A stretch of DNA of 64,000 nucleotides. It comes from ZC4RG30 sp963726085 (GTDB lineage Bacteria; Pseudomonadota; Gammaproteobacteria; Steroidobacterales; Steroidobacteraceae). The notes beneath the pieces are model-generated. The model saw only the letters and a list, made by a program, of their open reading frames with translations, ran no database searches and was not told the DNA's origin. Of this stretch, positions 8,994-18,610 are shown piece by piece. The stretch spans positions 62,001-126,000 of the forward strand of contig CAVSAR010000004.1 of assembly GCA_963726085.1 (NCBI GenBank), given 5' to 3'. The translations under genes were made by a program, and so were the position numbers. Position 1 is the first letter of the stretch. The number at the start of each line of letters is the position of its first letter.

Positions 8994-10184
8994 ATGAGCG
9001 TTTTCCTAATCGCATGGCTGCTGTGGACAGGATTTCTGGCAGTGCCAGTCCTGATCTTCTTTCTGGAAATTCTGCTTGGCGCTCCCCGCAATCCCGCAGT
9101 CAGGGGCATGGGCCGCGAAGCGGCCTCGCCGCGAATCGCGGTGCTGGTCCCGGCACACGATGAGGCAGCCGGAATCGCCCTGACCATCCTTGGCGTCAGG
9201 AAGGGCCTGGGTCCCGAGGATCGGCTGCTGGTGGTCGCCGACAACTGCACTGACGATACGGCGCTGATCGCACGCAATGCCGGCGCCGAAGTTATCGAAC
9301 GGCTCGACCGGCAGAACCGGGGCAAGAGTTACGCCCTGGACCATGGCGTGCGCCACCTGGCGTCAGCGCCCCCCGACATAGTGGTCATCGTCGATGCCGA
9401 CTGCGACGTTGATGCCCAGAGCTTGCGCCACATTGGCGCGCTGGCATTGGCCACTGGCCGACCGGTGCAGGCACTCTATCTCATGCGTGCGCCTGCGGAG
9501 CTGGGCATCATTGGGCGCATCGCGGAATTCGCATGGCGCATAAAGAACCATGCCCGCCCACTGGGTCTTTTGCGCCTTGGACTGCCCTGCCAACTGATGG
9601 GCACCGGCATGGCCTTTCCCTGGAGCGTGATCTCCCGCGCCCAGCTGGCGTCAGGCCACATTGTCGAGGACCTGCAGCTGGGACTGGACCTCACGCGTTC
9701 AGGCACACCGCCCCTGTTCGCACCCGATGCCCATGTCTTTAGCTATTTTGCCGCAAACACCGAAGGTGCCAGCAGTCAGCGTACGCGCTGGGAGCACGGT
9801 CACCTGCAGACGATCGCCGCGCGCGCGCCCGGCATGCTGTGGCTGGCCCTGAGATCCGGCAATCGCGCACTTCTGGCGCTCACGCTGGACCTGCTGGTGC
9901 CGCCTGTGGCGCTGCTGGTCCTGTGCGTCCTTGTTACTGCCACTGTCAGCGGATTGCTGGCCGGTACGCTGCCTGGTTTTGCACCACCCCTATACACCTC
10001 GATCGCAAACCTGCTGCTGCTGTTGGTGGCCATTTCTCTGGCTTGGTGGCGTTTTGGCCGCGATATCGTATCGCCACGGGATATGCTGCGGATCCCTCTA
10101 TATATGTTGCGCAAGCTCCCCATCTACTTCCGGTTCCTCACCGCGCGGCAGGTAAAATGGGTTCGCGCCAAACGCGACAGCTGA
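8994..10184 (+). CDS. Processive-type family 2 glycosyltransferase, membrane
   Basis: A 396-residue GT2 protein with an N-terminal helix (1-28) and C-terminal membrane helices (about 290-360). Motifs are VLVPAHDEAAG (50-60), VVADNCTDD (80-88), DADCD (134-138), VEDLQLGLDL and a QXXRW-type SQRTRWEHG. The last is the mark of BcsA/NodC/HAS-like synthases and of related single-addition enzymes. It heads a plus-strand operon with a GT4 and a serine-acetyltransferase-like gene. The start MSVFLIAW at 8994 was chosen because the upstream extension is not protein-like and runs into the divergent promoter. Polymerase or single-sugar transferase cannot be decided here. Confidence 0.82.
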   Translation: MSVFLIAWLLWTGFLAVPVLIFFLEILLGAPRNPAVRGMGREAASPRIAVLVPAHDEAAGIALTILGVRKGLGPEDRLLVVADNCTDDTALIARNAGAEVIERLDRQNRGKSYALDHGVRHLASAPPDIVVIVDADCDVDAQSLRHIGALALATGRPVQALYLMRAPAELGIIGRIAEFAWRIKNHARPLGLLRLGLPCQLMGTGMAFPWSVISRAQLASGHIVEDLQLGLDLTRSGTPPLFAPDAHVFSYFAANTEGASSQRTRWEHGHLQTIAARAPGMLWLALRSGNRALLALTLDLLVPPVALLVLCVLVTATVSGLLAGTLPGFAPPLYTSIANLLLLLVAISLAWWRFGRDIVSPRDMLRIPLYMLRKLPIYFRFLTARQVKWVRAKRDS

Positions 10185-10194
10185 TCCCGCACTC

Positions 10195-11547
10195 ATGGAA
10201 TGCGAGAGCGATTTGAAGAGACGCAGTATTTTGGTCATAGCGGAAACCGCGAACCCGGAATGGGTAAGTGTGCCGCTTGTCGGTTGGTCACTGGCCAGGG
10301 CACTCATGGACATCGCCGATGTGCACCTGGTGACCCAGGTCAGGAATCGACCTGCGATCCTGCGCGCCGGCCTGGTGGAGGGGCGGGACTTCACGGTGAT
10401 CGACTCCGAATCGTATCTGGCACCCCTTTGGAAAGTCATGAGCCGGATCAGGGGCGGCGACCAACAGGCATGGACCCTGGCCACGGCCCTCTCCAGCCTT
10501 TCCTATCCCCTGTTCGAAGGAGAGGTATGGAAGAAATTCGGGGCCGCTATCCGGGAGGGCCGCTACGACCTGGTGCATCGCATTACGCCCCTGTCCCCGA
10601 CCGCTCCCAGTCCGCTGGCCACTAAGTGCCGTGCGGCTGGCGTGCCGTTCGTGCTGGGACCGCTCAACGGTGGGGTTCCCTGGCCCCCCCAGTTCAGTGC
10701 CGAGCGCCGGCGGGAACGCGAGTGGCTGTCAAAATTTCGCTACTTGTATCGGTTCATTCCAGGCTATCGATCCACGCTTCGCGACTCGGCGGCCATCCTC
10801 TGCGGCTCGCAGTACACGCAGTCGCAGGTTCCCGCGCAATACCAGGACAAGTGCTTTTACCTGCCAGAGAACGCCATCGACCCCAAGCGCTTCCACCTGA
10901 TTGCGAAACAGTCAGGAAGCACGCCTGTCAGGGCCTGCTTCGTGGGTCGACTCGTGCCATACAAGGGACCGGACATGCTGCTGGAAGCGGCCGCGGACCT
11001 GGTAAGGAGCGGCAAGCTGCAGATCGACGTCATAGGCGACGGTCCGTTGATGTCCACGCTGCGGGAACTGGTAGCGAGTCATGGTATGGAAGCGGGCGTG
11101 CGCCTGCATGGGTGGGTCGACCATGCAAAGATCCAGGACATCCTGCACGACTGCCATATCCTTGCCTTTCCCAGCATTCGCGAATTTGGCGGCGGGGTGG
11201 TGCTCGAGGCGATGGCTATGGGAGTGGTGCCGGTAGTCGCCGATTACGCCGGGCCATCGGAGCTGGTCGATGCGCAGGTTGGCATGAAGGTCGCCCTTGG
11301 GTCGCGAGCGGAGTTGATCGAGGGATTCCGGGACGTATTGGGGAAGATCGCCGAGCGGCCACAGGAGCTGATCGGGCTGGCTGACAGCGCCAGGCAACGC
11401 GTCCTGGGCGCTTTTACCTGGGACGCCAAGGCCGCCCAGGTCGCAGCTGTCTACGAATGGGTACTGGACAAACGGCGGACCAAGCCGGTTCCGATGAGTG
11501 TCGTGATTGGCACGGCATCGATGGCGGAACTTCGTGGCCAGACATGA
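10195..11547 (+). CDS. Family 4 glycosyltransferase
   Basis: GT-B retaining glycosyltransferase of 450 residues. The acceptor-side half includes FVLGPLNGGVPWP. The donor half shows RACFVGRLVPYKGPDML, DVIGDGPLM and the EX7E-type EFGGGVVLEAMAMG. It is 10 bp after the GT2 gene and overlaps the next gene by ATGA, so the three are probably one transcript. Sugar specificity is unknown. Confidence 0.85.
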   Translation: MECESDLKRRSILVIAETANPEWVSVPLVGWSLARALMDIADVHLVTQVRNRPAILRAGLVEGRDFTVIDSESYLAPLWKVMSRIRGGDQQAWTLATALSSLSYPLFEGEVWKKFGAAIREGRYDLVHRITPLSPTAPSPLATKCRAAGVPFVLGPLNGGVPWPPQFSAERRREREWLSKFRYLYRFIPGYRSTLRDSAAILCGSQYTQSQVPAQYQDKCFYLPENAIDPKRFHLIAKQSGSTPVRACFVGRLVPYKGPDMLLEAAADLVRSGKLQIDVIGDGPLMSTLRELVASHGMEAGVRLHGWVDHAKIQDILHDCHILAFPSIREFGGGVVLEAMAMGVVPVVADYAGPSELVDAQVGMKVALGSRAELIEGFRDVLGKIAERPQELIGLADSARQRVLGAFTWDAKAAQVAAVYEWVLDKRRTKPVPMSVVIGTASMAELRGQT

Positions 11548-12071
11548 ACGAAATCGTTTCTGAAGTGGCTACTGAAATATCTGCACAAGTCGCCGACTGG
11601 AGCCGCGAGAAGAAGAAGCCTTTCGAGTGGGACCCTGGCCGCTCACTCCTGTCGACCATACGCGACTATCAACGGGCATCGGCGCGCCGGGATCCTGTCT
11701 CCCTGATAGCCAAGAAACTGGCGGCGCTGCGCTATCGCTTCTGGTCCATCGTGTCGGGGGCAGATATCCCAGTAAAGTGCCGCATCGGCGGGGGACTGAT
11801 AATTCCGCATCCCAACGGGATCGTCATTCACGAGGATGTTGAAATTGGCCCAAATTGCCTGATCTTTCAGCAAGTAACCCTTGGCGCAAACTTTCTTGGC
11901 ACACCCACAATCGGCGGTCACGTCGACATCGGTGCGGGCGCAAAGATCCTTGGGCCAATTCATGTGGGTGATCACGCGATAATCGGGGCCAATGCCGTGG
12001 TGCTAGCGGACGTTCCGATCGGCGCAACCGCCGTGGGAATACCAGCCAGGGCCCTGGCCAGCAAGGACTGA
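11544..12071 (+). CDS. Serine-acetyltransferase-like hexapeptide O-acetyltransferase
   Basis: A 175-residue protein of the left-handed beta-helix family. Hexapeptide turns run through about 65-165, for example GGGLIIPHPNGIVIHE, IGPNCLIFQQVTLG and VDIGAGAKILGPI, and end with IPARALASKD. The length is short for CysE and the gene sits among glycosyltransferases, so acetyl-CoA-dependent acetylation of a sugar is more likely than cysteine synthesis. ATG 11544 overlaps the GT4 stop (ATGA); a longer in-frame extension to 11457 reads through the GT4 gene and is not credible. Confidence 0.8.
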   Translation: MNEIVSEVATEISAQVADWSREKKKPFEWDPGRSLLSTIRDYQRASARRDPVSLIAKKLAALRYRFWSIVSGADIPVKCRIGGGLIIPHPNGIVIHEDVEIGPNCLIFQQVTLGANFLGTPTIGGHVDIGAGAKILGPIHVGDHAIIGANAVVLADVPIGATAVGIPARALASKD

Positions 12072-12108
12072 GCTGCGTCCCAATTCAGGAGCAACGGAAT
12101 GGATTGCG

Positions 12109-13191
12109 TTACTTCCAGAATGGCGACGCGAGCAGCTTCGAGATTGCTGGCCGGAAGAACACCCGCTTGAGGTAGGTGTCAAACACCAGAATGTTCAGCC
12201 AGGCCAACGCCAGGGACAGCGCGAAGTACAGGACATCCGACTGCACGTGCAGCCCCGCAACCAACAGGACGGCCAGTGGAAAATGCACCAGATACAGCGG
12301 ATAGGACAGGTCGCCAAGGAAATAGAACACCCGGCCAACGGCTGCCGCCACCGTGATCGAGCTTGAAAAATGCAGCACGACGAAGGTGAAAGCTATGGTG
12401 AGCATGGGCACATAGCCCTCGTAGTCACGGGCACCAAATGGGAACACCCCCAAGCTGAAGACCAATGCGGCAATCGACAACATCCAGTGTCGGTTAGCGT
12501 AGAGGCAGAATCCAATCAACCATGACCACAGGTACCGCAGCCCGTTGAAGCGGGACAGCAAGTCGTAAAGGTGACCAAAGTCAGGATGCGTCGGCAACAC
12601 GAATACCGCGCCTGAAGCCGCGATCGCCAGATACAGCAGACTGCGCGGCAAGAGCAGGAACAGTGGCGCCAGAAGGTAATACGAGAACTCCAGACTCAGC
12701 GTCCAGAATGGGCCATTGAAATCCAGCGCCTTGCACAGATACATCTGCGTGAGAAAGAGGTTACCAACTACCCTTCCCCAACCGCTTGCATGGAGCTGGG
12801 AACCGGCAAGCTCGACGTGCGGCCCGAGCATTGCCTGCACGACCAATGTGAACAGGATGGCGCCCAGGTACATTGGGTAGATCCGCAGGACCCGCCGCAC
12901 CATGAATCCCTGCGGGCGGTCCCGAATGGATGCCGCTATCGAAAACCCCGATATCAGCATGAAACCGATGACTGCAGCCTTACCCCCTAGGGTCACGAAG
13001 ACACTTGCGACGTGGCTTGGCATGAAGGTGTGGACCGACACGACTATCCAGGCCAGAAGAAAGCGCGTCAGCGCAAGGACTTCCCAGTTGACCGTGCGCG
13101 CAGCGGCATCCGGGCCCGTCGCCCTGGAGTATTCGTCGGGCAGTCTGCGTCCCATTGCCGTCGCATACGTTGTGGCTATGGAAGTCGGCAC
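12109..13191 (-). CDS. Acyltransferase-3 family membrane protein
   Basis: OafA/NodX-like inner-membrane O-acyltransferase of 360 residues, expected to acetylate or otherwise acylate surface glycans. The family start is visible as LTRFLLAWIVVSVHT, followed by GKAAVIGFMLISGFSIAAS, RRVLRIYPMYLGAI and about ten hydrophobic segments. It is a single gene, convergent with the hexapeptide acetyltransferase gene (37-bp gap) and divergent from the methyltransferase at 13.3 kb. GTG 13191 is used; ATG 13155 is possible and does not touch the domain. Confidence 0.85.
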   Translation of the reverse strand: MPTSIATTYATAMGRRLPDEYSRATGPDAAARTVNWEVLALTRFLLAWIVVSVHTFMPSHVASVFVTLGGKAAVIGFMLISGFSIAASIRDRPQGFMVRRVLRIYPMYLGAILFTLVVQAMLGPHVELAGSQLHASGWGRVVGNLFLTQMYLCKALDFNGPFWTLSLEFSYYLLAPLFLLLPRSLLYLAIAASGAVFVLPTHPDFGHLYDLLSRFNGLRYLWSWLIGFCLYANRHWMLSIAALVFSLGVFPFGARDYEGYVPMLTIAFTFVVLHFSSSITVAAAVGRVFYFLGDLSYPLYLVHFPLAVLLVAGLHVQSDVLYFALSLALAWLNILVFDTYLKRVFFRPAISKLLASPFWK

Positions 13192-13336
13192 CTGGCCGAT
13201 ACTACGACTCAGCGTGCCACGCGTCGTCGGCTAATTGCTTGCCCAAAGGCAGCGGCGCTTTCTGGAATAAAGGCGGCAGGCCGGATAGAATCCTGTTCCA
13301 CGTCAGGCAACTAGCCTGCGTGTCGCCTCTTGGGTT

Positions 13337-14284
13337 ATGTCGCAACGGATTGGGGGACGACAACACTTGGATGTGACCACAACTGCAGTGTTCGACGAAC
13401 GTCGCGCGTGCATCAGTTGCAACGACCCACGCCTGAGGGAGTTGTCGTCGGGGCGGTTTGATGAAGAACCACTCCGCACTTTCATAGACGATGATCCTTG
13501 GGGGGAGAACCCGGCTAAATTCCTCAAGGGCCAGAAGTGGTCGTTCGTGCGCTGCGAAAACTGCGGGCTCAAGTTTCACCGCAAGATACTTTCACCTGAA
13601 TGGAATGAACGCCGCTTTTCCACCTGGATGTCGCAGGAGGCAATCAGCGCCTTCGAGGCCCGACTCAAGACCCCGACACGCGATTTCGACCTGGCCGCTG
13701 CCAATGTTGAACACGTCCTGCGCATCGAACAACTGACCAGGTCGATACGTGGATCCAGCGCGCCGCGGCTGCTGGATTTCGGCTGTGGTTACGGCGCATT
13801 CCTGTCGGTGTGCTCGCAATTCGGATTCCACGCCATCGGTGTTGACCGGTCCGAAGCCAAGCGGGACCACAATCGCTTCTTCAAGGTCTTTGCCGAGATC
13901 GATGAGGTGGCCAACGAGGCGCCGTTCCACGCCCTGACCCTGTTTCAGGTTCTGGAACACCTGGATGATCCCCGCGAAATTCTGCTCAAGCTGCGTGGCA
14001 TGCTGACCGATAACGCAGTCCTGGTGCTGGAGACGCCGGACTGCTCAGGCATCGAAGGCATACGCACCCGCGACGACTACTACCAGATACACCCGCTCGA
14101 ACACATCAATGCGTTTACGGCGGATTCAATGAAAGATTTCGCGCAACGGGTCGGATTCAGGCCCATCGCCAAGCCGGTTGCCTGGGTGACGGCCGATTCG
14201 CGCCACGCCCTCAAGCGTGCGGCAAAGCGGCTGCTGCGGCCCGTGTTGCGATCAACGACCGAGCTTTATTTTCGCAAGTCCTGA
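13337..14284 (+). CDS. SAM-dependent methyltransferase with N-terminal zinc-ribbon-like cysteines
   Basis: A 315-residue class I methyltransferase. Cys pairs CISC (about 25-28) and CENC (about 75-78) suggest a small zinc-binding head, as in many sugar or glycan methyltransferases. The SAM motif is LLDFGCGYGAFLSVC and the post-motif is FQVLEHLDDPREIL. Its place among glycosyltransferases suggests a glycan or nucleotide-sugar substrate. The 3' end overlaps a convergent GT4 gene by 19 bp. ATG 13337 was used; a TTG near 13367 after a G-rich stretch is an alternative. Confidence 0.82.
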   Translation: MSQRIGGRQHLDVTTTAVFDERRACISCNDPRLRELSSGRFDEEPLRTFIDDDPWGENPAKFLKGQKWSFVRCENCGLKFHRKILSPEWNERRFSTWMSQEAISAFEARLKTPTRDFDLAAANVEHVLRIEQLTRSIRGSSAPRLLDFGCGYGAFLSVCSQFGFHAIGVDRSEAKRDHNRFFKVFAEIDEVANEAPFHALTLFQVLEHLDDPREILLKLRGMLTDNAVLVLETPDCSGIEGIRTRDDYYQIHPLEHINAFTADSMKDFAQRVGFRPIAKPVAWVTADSRHALKRAAKRLLRPVLRSTTELYFRKS

Positions 14285-15555
14285 AGGGCCGCAACTGCGT
14301 GATTAGCGCTCTGCGTTGTCGGGTCACGCAGCTCTATTTCGGCCAGAAATGTGGCGATCAGCTCGGCACTTCGTCGCACGGAAAAGTGCTCCTCGACGCG
14401 CTGGCGCCCATTGCGTCCCAGCGTAGCAGCCAGCTGCGGGTCTTGTGCAATCCTGTGCAGCGCTTCGGCAAACTTGGCCTCGTCCTGGGGAGGCACCACC
14501 AGGCCATGGGTTTCGTGCTCGACCAGCTCTGAGATTCCCGGAGACCACGTGACCACAACGGGCATCTCCATGGACATCGCCTCCATGACTGACACGCCAA
14601 GTGGCTCCTCGTAGCTAGCCAGACCGAACACGTGCGCGTCCTGCAACAGTTCGATGACGCGCTGTTCCGAGACAGCACCCAATAGGGTCACCCTGCTTTG
14701 CATACCGGTCCTGGTGACATGCGCCTCGACCACCTTGCGGAAGCCCGTGCCGCCGGAATCGTCTTCGCCGGCTATCGTCAATTGCACGTCCAGCCCCTGC
14801 TGCACCAGCAGCCGGATCGAAGTGATCAGTTCCACGATTCCCTTGGCCACGTTCAATCGGGCGCAGCATACGACCTGTAGCGGCCCGGCGTTGCGGTAGG
14901 CAACATAGGGTTGTCGGCGCCGAAATATCAGGCAGTCCACTCCCATCGGCGCCACGCCCATCAGTGGTGGCAATGCCGACCTCAACTCGCGACGGACGTC
15001 AGCCAGAAGACTCTGTGTGATGACGATTGCATAGGACGCATTCGACCACTTTGTGGGTTGGCCAGGCCCATAGACCCAAAGGGGGTTGTGCAGGGTTACA
15101 CCATAGGTGCAGCCCTGCAGATACCTGGCAATCAACGCTACCGTCATTGAATCGGCGCAGGAATGGACGTGCACGTGCCGAATGCCCGCTTTCCGGCAAT
15201 GCGCCGCAAGCTTGGCCCCGTAGACCAGCAGTCCCAACTGCCGTGCCAGGCGACCCATCCCGCCCTTCAGCCCATCGCCCAGGTAAGCCCAGAGATTGCT
15301 CCGGCAGCTCAGCAGCCAGCCAAGCACCCAAACAGCGGCGCTGCCCAGGTCCGGAATGGAGAGTGGATGCAGGTAGGTAGTCCGGGCATTGGCCTCAAGC
15401 CCCCAAGACGTAGTCATCAAGACTCGACTCGGCAGCCGAGTCGAAATGAGATCCACCTCGATCCCCAGCTGGCGCAAGATCGCGACTTCGCGCCAGAAGA
15501 AGTTGTGGGTTTGTCCGGGGAATTCCGGAACCAGATATCCAATTCGCTTCGCCAC
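14266..15555 (-). CDS. Family 4 glycosyltransferase (YLVPEFP type)
   Basis: GT-B glycosyltransferase of 429 residues. The N-terminus IGYLVPEFPGQTHNFFWRE is shared with the frameshifted gene at 17.4-18.6 kb. The donor domain carries VVCCARLNVAKGI, LTIAGEDDSGGTGF and the EX7E EEPLGVSVMEAMSMEMPV. The frame is open to 15651, but GTG 15555 has a good Shine-Dalgarno (AAGGGAAGG) and begins at the conserved N-terminus. The longer version would overlap the upstream methyltransferase. Last gene of a minus-strand operon that begins near 19.57 kb. Confidence 0.84.
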   Translation of the reverse strand: MAKRIGYLVPEFPGQTHNFFWREVAILRQLGIEVDLISTRLPSRVLMTTSWGLEANARTTYLHPLSIPDLGSAAVWVLGWLLSCRSNLWAYLGDGLKGGMGRLARQLGLLVYGAKLAAHCRKAGIRHVHVHSCADSMTVALIARYLQGCTYGVTLHNPLWVYGPGQPTKWSNASYAIVITQSLLADVRRELRSALPPLMGVAPMGVDCLIFRRRQPYVAYRNAGPLQVVCCARLNVAKGIVELITSIRLLVQQGLDVQLTIAGEDDSGGTGFRKVVEAHVTRTGMQSRVTLLGAVSEQRVIELLQDAHVFGLASYEEPLGVSVMEAMSMEMPVVVTWSPGISELVEHETHGLVVPPQDEAKFAEALHRIAQDPQLAATLGRNGRQRVEEHFSVRRSAELIATFLAEIELRDPTTQSANHAVAALQDLRK

Positions 15556-15583
15556 CCGATTGCCTTCCCTTGCAAATGCGACG

Positions 15584-16312
15584 TTATGCGTCCAGTGACG
15601 ATCGAGGCTTGGCGCGCACCCCGAACTGAAGATACTGAGTGTCCCAAGCATGGCCCAGGGTTACTGCCACTGCAAATAGTCCGATGCACCAATTGGCCAC
15701 GGATTTACGCGGAGATATGCCGGCGTCCATGCGAAACACCGACCTGAGTCCCTCGATGCGTTCGATCTCATAGCCGGTCGCGCGCAAGCTGCGCGCCAGG
15801 CTGCGTCGGGTAAAGAAGCGCAGGTGGGTCCGGTCCAGCACGCCATCGTCACGATATTGCCAATCCTTGAGAACCAGCAGCCGCAGCAGCGTTGAAATGT
15901 GACGAATGTTGGGCACCGATGCGACCAGGCGGCCCTGCGGCGACAGCTTCTTCCTGACGCGCAATAGAAAATCCTCGTGATCAGTCATGTGCTCGATCAC
16001 GTCATTTGCCACGATCAGGTCGAAGTAGCCATCCGGAATCGAATTCTCGACCTGTTCGTAGGTTCCTGTCAGCACGGTGACGCCACGATCGCGTGCCTGC
16101 CGGGCGGCGCCTTCGTGGGGTTCGACGCCCCAGCGCTCGCGCGCATTCAGCGATTCAATGAATGTCCCGGTGGCGCAACCTATTTCCAGTATCCGGTCCA
16201 GCGCGCCATCTGGAATGAAGGCCTGCATCTCCGGTCGTGGATTCGCGAAATAGGACCATCCGATTTGCCATACGTCTCCCATCCGGGCAGTACCGAGAAT
16301 TCCATTCCCCAC
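15584..16312 (-). CDS. Class I SAM-dependent methyltransferase
   Basis: A 242-residue methyltransferase. The SAM-binding motif is ILEIGCATGTF, followed by GVEPHEGAARQA and the catalytic-side LIVANDVIEHMTDHEDFL. It is of the type often found in LPS/EPS clusters that caps or modifies glycans. The C-terminus has a weakly hydrophobic stretch (about 205-225). GTG 16312 is used; ATG 16282 is a plausible alternative. It lies between a GT2 (87-bp gap) and a GT4 (28-bp gap) on the same strand. Confidence 0.83.
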   Translation of the reverse strand: MGNGILGTARMGDVWQIGWSYFANPRPEMQAFIPDGALDRILEIGCATGTFIESLNARERWGVEPHEGAARQARDRGVTVLTGTYEQVENSIPDGYFDLIVANDVIEHMTDHEDFLLRVRKKLSPQGRLVASVPNIRHISTLLRLLVLKDWQYRDDGVLDRTHLRFFTRRSLARSLRATGYEIERIEGLRSVFRMDAGISPRKSVANWCIGLFAVAVTLGHAWDTQYLQFGVRAKPRSSLDA

Positions 16313-16399
16313 GCAAACCGTAGCACAGTCTCCGGCGGGTTCCGGGGCTAGCTAGCTGCGCATACAGTAATCCGGCCGGCCGCTCCCGGCGCCGCGGCT

Positions 16400-17386
16400 T
16401 CAGCGATTGTCGCGCCGGCCGAGCCACCACACCATGCGACGGGCGAAGTGGCGGCCAAATGTGCCTGGATGCCTGCACAGTGTTCCAACCCCAGCCTGCA
16501 AGGCGCCCAACAGGCCGGCATTGACCCAAACCGTGTTGATGTTGCGCACCTCCTGTGCAAGCTCGAATGCCGCAAATTCCTCCTTGCTGGGACGATAAGC
16601 TTCCAAGAACTGCTGCGTGGGCGGTTCAGCTACGCCGCGTGCTCGGGCCTCCATGGCAGCCAGATAGTAGGCTTGCGCCCCGATAAAACGCCCAGCTTTG
16701 GCGACATTGGGTGCGGTCTGGTTGTGCTGCCCCAATCGGTACAGAAACACTACCTCCTGCAGATAGCCGAATCGTGCAACGTTGGCGATCTTCATTGCGA
16801 AGTCCAGATCATCACTCAATGGCAGCTTCTCATTGAAGCCTCCCACTTGCATCGCTACACGGCGCGACACAAGTAGTGTCTGAAGATAGGGGGTGCCGTC
16901 CACGCGCGGGTCGTAGTAAGGGGGGTTGGTCAACGGGTGAATATGTTGCGGGACCCACTTCCACCACAGAACGGATCCGTGCCACTGCGACTTGCCGTCC
17001 GCGGCCAGGCGGCCCACGCCACCGGCAACGGCCTCCAGCTCCGGGTGCGCGTCGAGGATGCGAACCTGCTTTACCAGCCTGCCTGCCACCCAGATGTCAT
17101 CCTGGTCGTTGAACGCGATCCAGTCGTGGCTGGCAAGGGAGAGCCCGACGTTGCGCGTGGCGGCGACCCCGGAGTTGCGCTGCATGCTGCTGCAGCGGAT
17201 GCGACTGTCGCCGATTGCCCTGACGACGCTGAGGGTATCGTCCGTTGAACAGTCGTCAACGACGATGAGCTCCAGCTCGAACTCCCAATCCTGGGACAGG
17301 ACACTGCGTATGGCGCCAGCAATCCACTCAGCACCGTTGAACGCCGGAATGATTACGGAGATCCCGCGAACTCTTCCCGGTGTCAT
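16400..17386 (-). CDS. Family 2 glycosyltransferase
   Basis: A 328-residue GT-A enzyme. Motifs are ISVIIPAFNGAEW (9-21), LIVVDDCSTDDT (40-51), AFNDQDDIWVAGRLV with the DXD-like QDD, and GGFNEKLPLSDDLDFAM. ATG 17386 overlaps the stop of the upstream GT4 gene (ATGA). Longer in-frame openings up to 17563 lie wholly within that gene and are rejected. The C-terminal about 60 residues are rich in Arg and may sit at the membrane. Donor unknown. Confidence 0.85.
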   Translation of the reverse strand: MTPGRVRGISVIIPAFNGAEWIAGAIRSVLSQDWEFELELIVVDDCSTDDTLSVVRAIGDSRIRCSSMQRNSGVAATRNVGLSLASHDWIAFNDQDDIWVAGRLVKQVRILDAHPELEAVAGGVGRLAADGKSQWHGSVLWWKWVPQHIHPLTNPPYYDPRVDGTPYLQTLLVSRRVAMQVGGFNEKLPLSDDLDFAMKIANVARFGYLQEVVFLYRLGQHNQTAPNVAKAGRFIGAQAYYLAAMEARARGVAEPPTQQFLEAYRPSKEEFAAFELAQEVRNINTVWVNAGLLGALQAGVGTLCRHPGTFGRHFARRMVWWLGRRDNR

Positions 17387-18584
17387 GTGGTCTTTCGCGT
17401 GCTCTTCCCGATTTGCTCGTACAGCCTGCCGGCCAGCAATTTCGAGTCGAATTCCTTTTCTGCCGTGAGCCTGGCATTGCGTCCGATCTGACGCCGCAAT
17501 TCCAAGTCTCTCGCCAGCCGTAGCAGGTGTTCGGCGATGGCGTCTGAATCTTCCTGCTGGCAAAGGAATCCGTTCACTTCGTGCTCGATCATGTCTGGCG
17601 TACCACCGATTCTACTGGCGATGACCGGCAGTCCGCATGCCATGGCCTCCATGACCGATACCGGTGCTGCCTCCCCAATCCCGATACTGGGCAGCAGCAA
17701 CACATCGCTGTCGGCAAGCAGCTTTGCGACATCGTCTTCCGACACTGTACCCAGGAATCGGGTGCAATCGGCAAGGCCCAGGGAGTTTGCCTCATCGACA
17801 ATGCCTTGGCGGTAAGGACCCTCGCCCACGATCAGGTATTCAATGCGCACGCCCTTTTCCTTGGCCTGTTTCAATGCCCGCAGCGCGAAACTGTGCCCCT
17901 TGGGCCACGACAGGCGCGCCACCGTAATCGCGCGCAGCACACCCGCACTTCCTTGCCTAACCTGTGGATCGCGAAATCGATCCAGGTCCACTCCCATGCA
18001 CAGGACCGGCACGCGGTTCGGCGGCAAACCCACTTCGGCAATCACCTGATCGCGAAGTTGTCTGGTCACGCAGGACACGAACGCGGCGCCCAGCATCTTG
18101 GGACCGTAATCAGTGCCGTAGATTGGCAGATCTCCGTGCAACGTCAAACTGTAAGTGGGCCCGCCGAGCAGATGCGCTATCGCTCCCAGGTGTGCTGCGC
18201 TGGCGCAGGAGTGGATGTGGACGTGGTCGAATCCCTTGCGGCGGGCCAGTGCGCGCAGCCTGGACGCAGAAGGAATCAGGCCCAACAATACGATGCGCCG
18301 GTACCAGGGCGTCTCGCGCAGGGTGCACACATAGCGTATCGCGCGCAGGGCGGCCACAGGCCGCCGCGCCAGGCCGAGGATGGTGCCAAGTCCGGGGGGA
18401 ACAGATAATCGGTCTCGGCCGCTGCTGCCGGCGCGAAATCGTGGCGGCAGGACTGCGGCGGCGGCCTGCTGGTGGAAAGCAGGCAAACCGTCACGCCCAA
18501 CTGCCTCAGACCCTGGATTTCACGCCAGAAGAAGGCATGGGTCTGGGACGGAAACTCCGGGACCAGGTAGCCCAGGGCGGGCAT
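17383..18584 (-). pseudogene. Family 4 glycosyltransferase (YLVPEFP type), frameshifted
   Basis: The N-terminal half is encoded from ATG 18584 (LGYLVPEFPSQTHAFFWRE, after a TGGAG ribosome site), parallel to the gene at 14.3-15.6 kb. The rest (YSLTLHGDLPIYG, AITVARLSWPKGHSFALRAL, EAAPVSVMEAMACGLPV) is in a different frame that is open to the stop at 17383. The two frames join at a run of six G on the plus strand (18394-18399). One extra base there would restore an uninterrupted protein of about 400 residues reading DYLFPPGLGTILGLA. It is therefore a one-base deletion, either real, phase-variable or a sequencing error. The downstream part alone could still be made from an internal start. Confidence 0.8.
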
Positions 18585-18610
18585 TCGCGCTCCAGGCAGG
18601 ACGAAAATCG

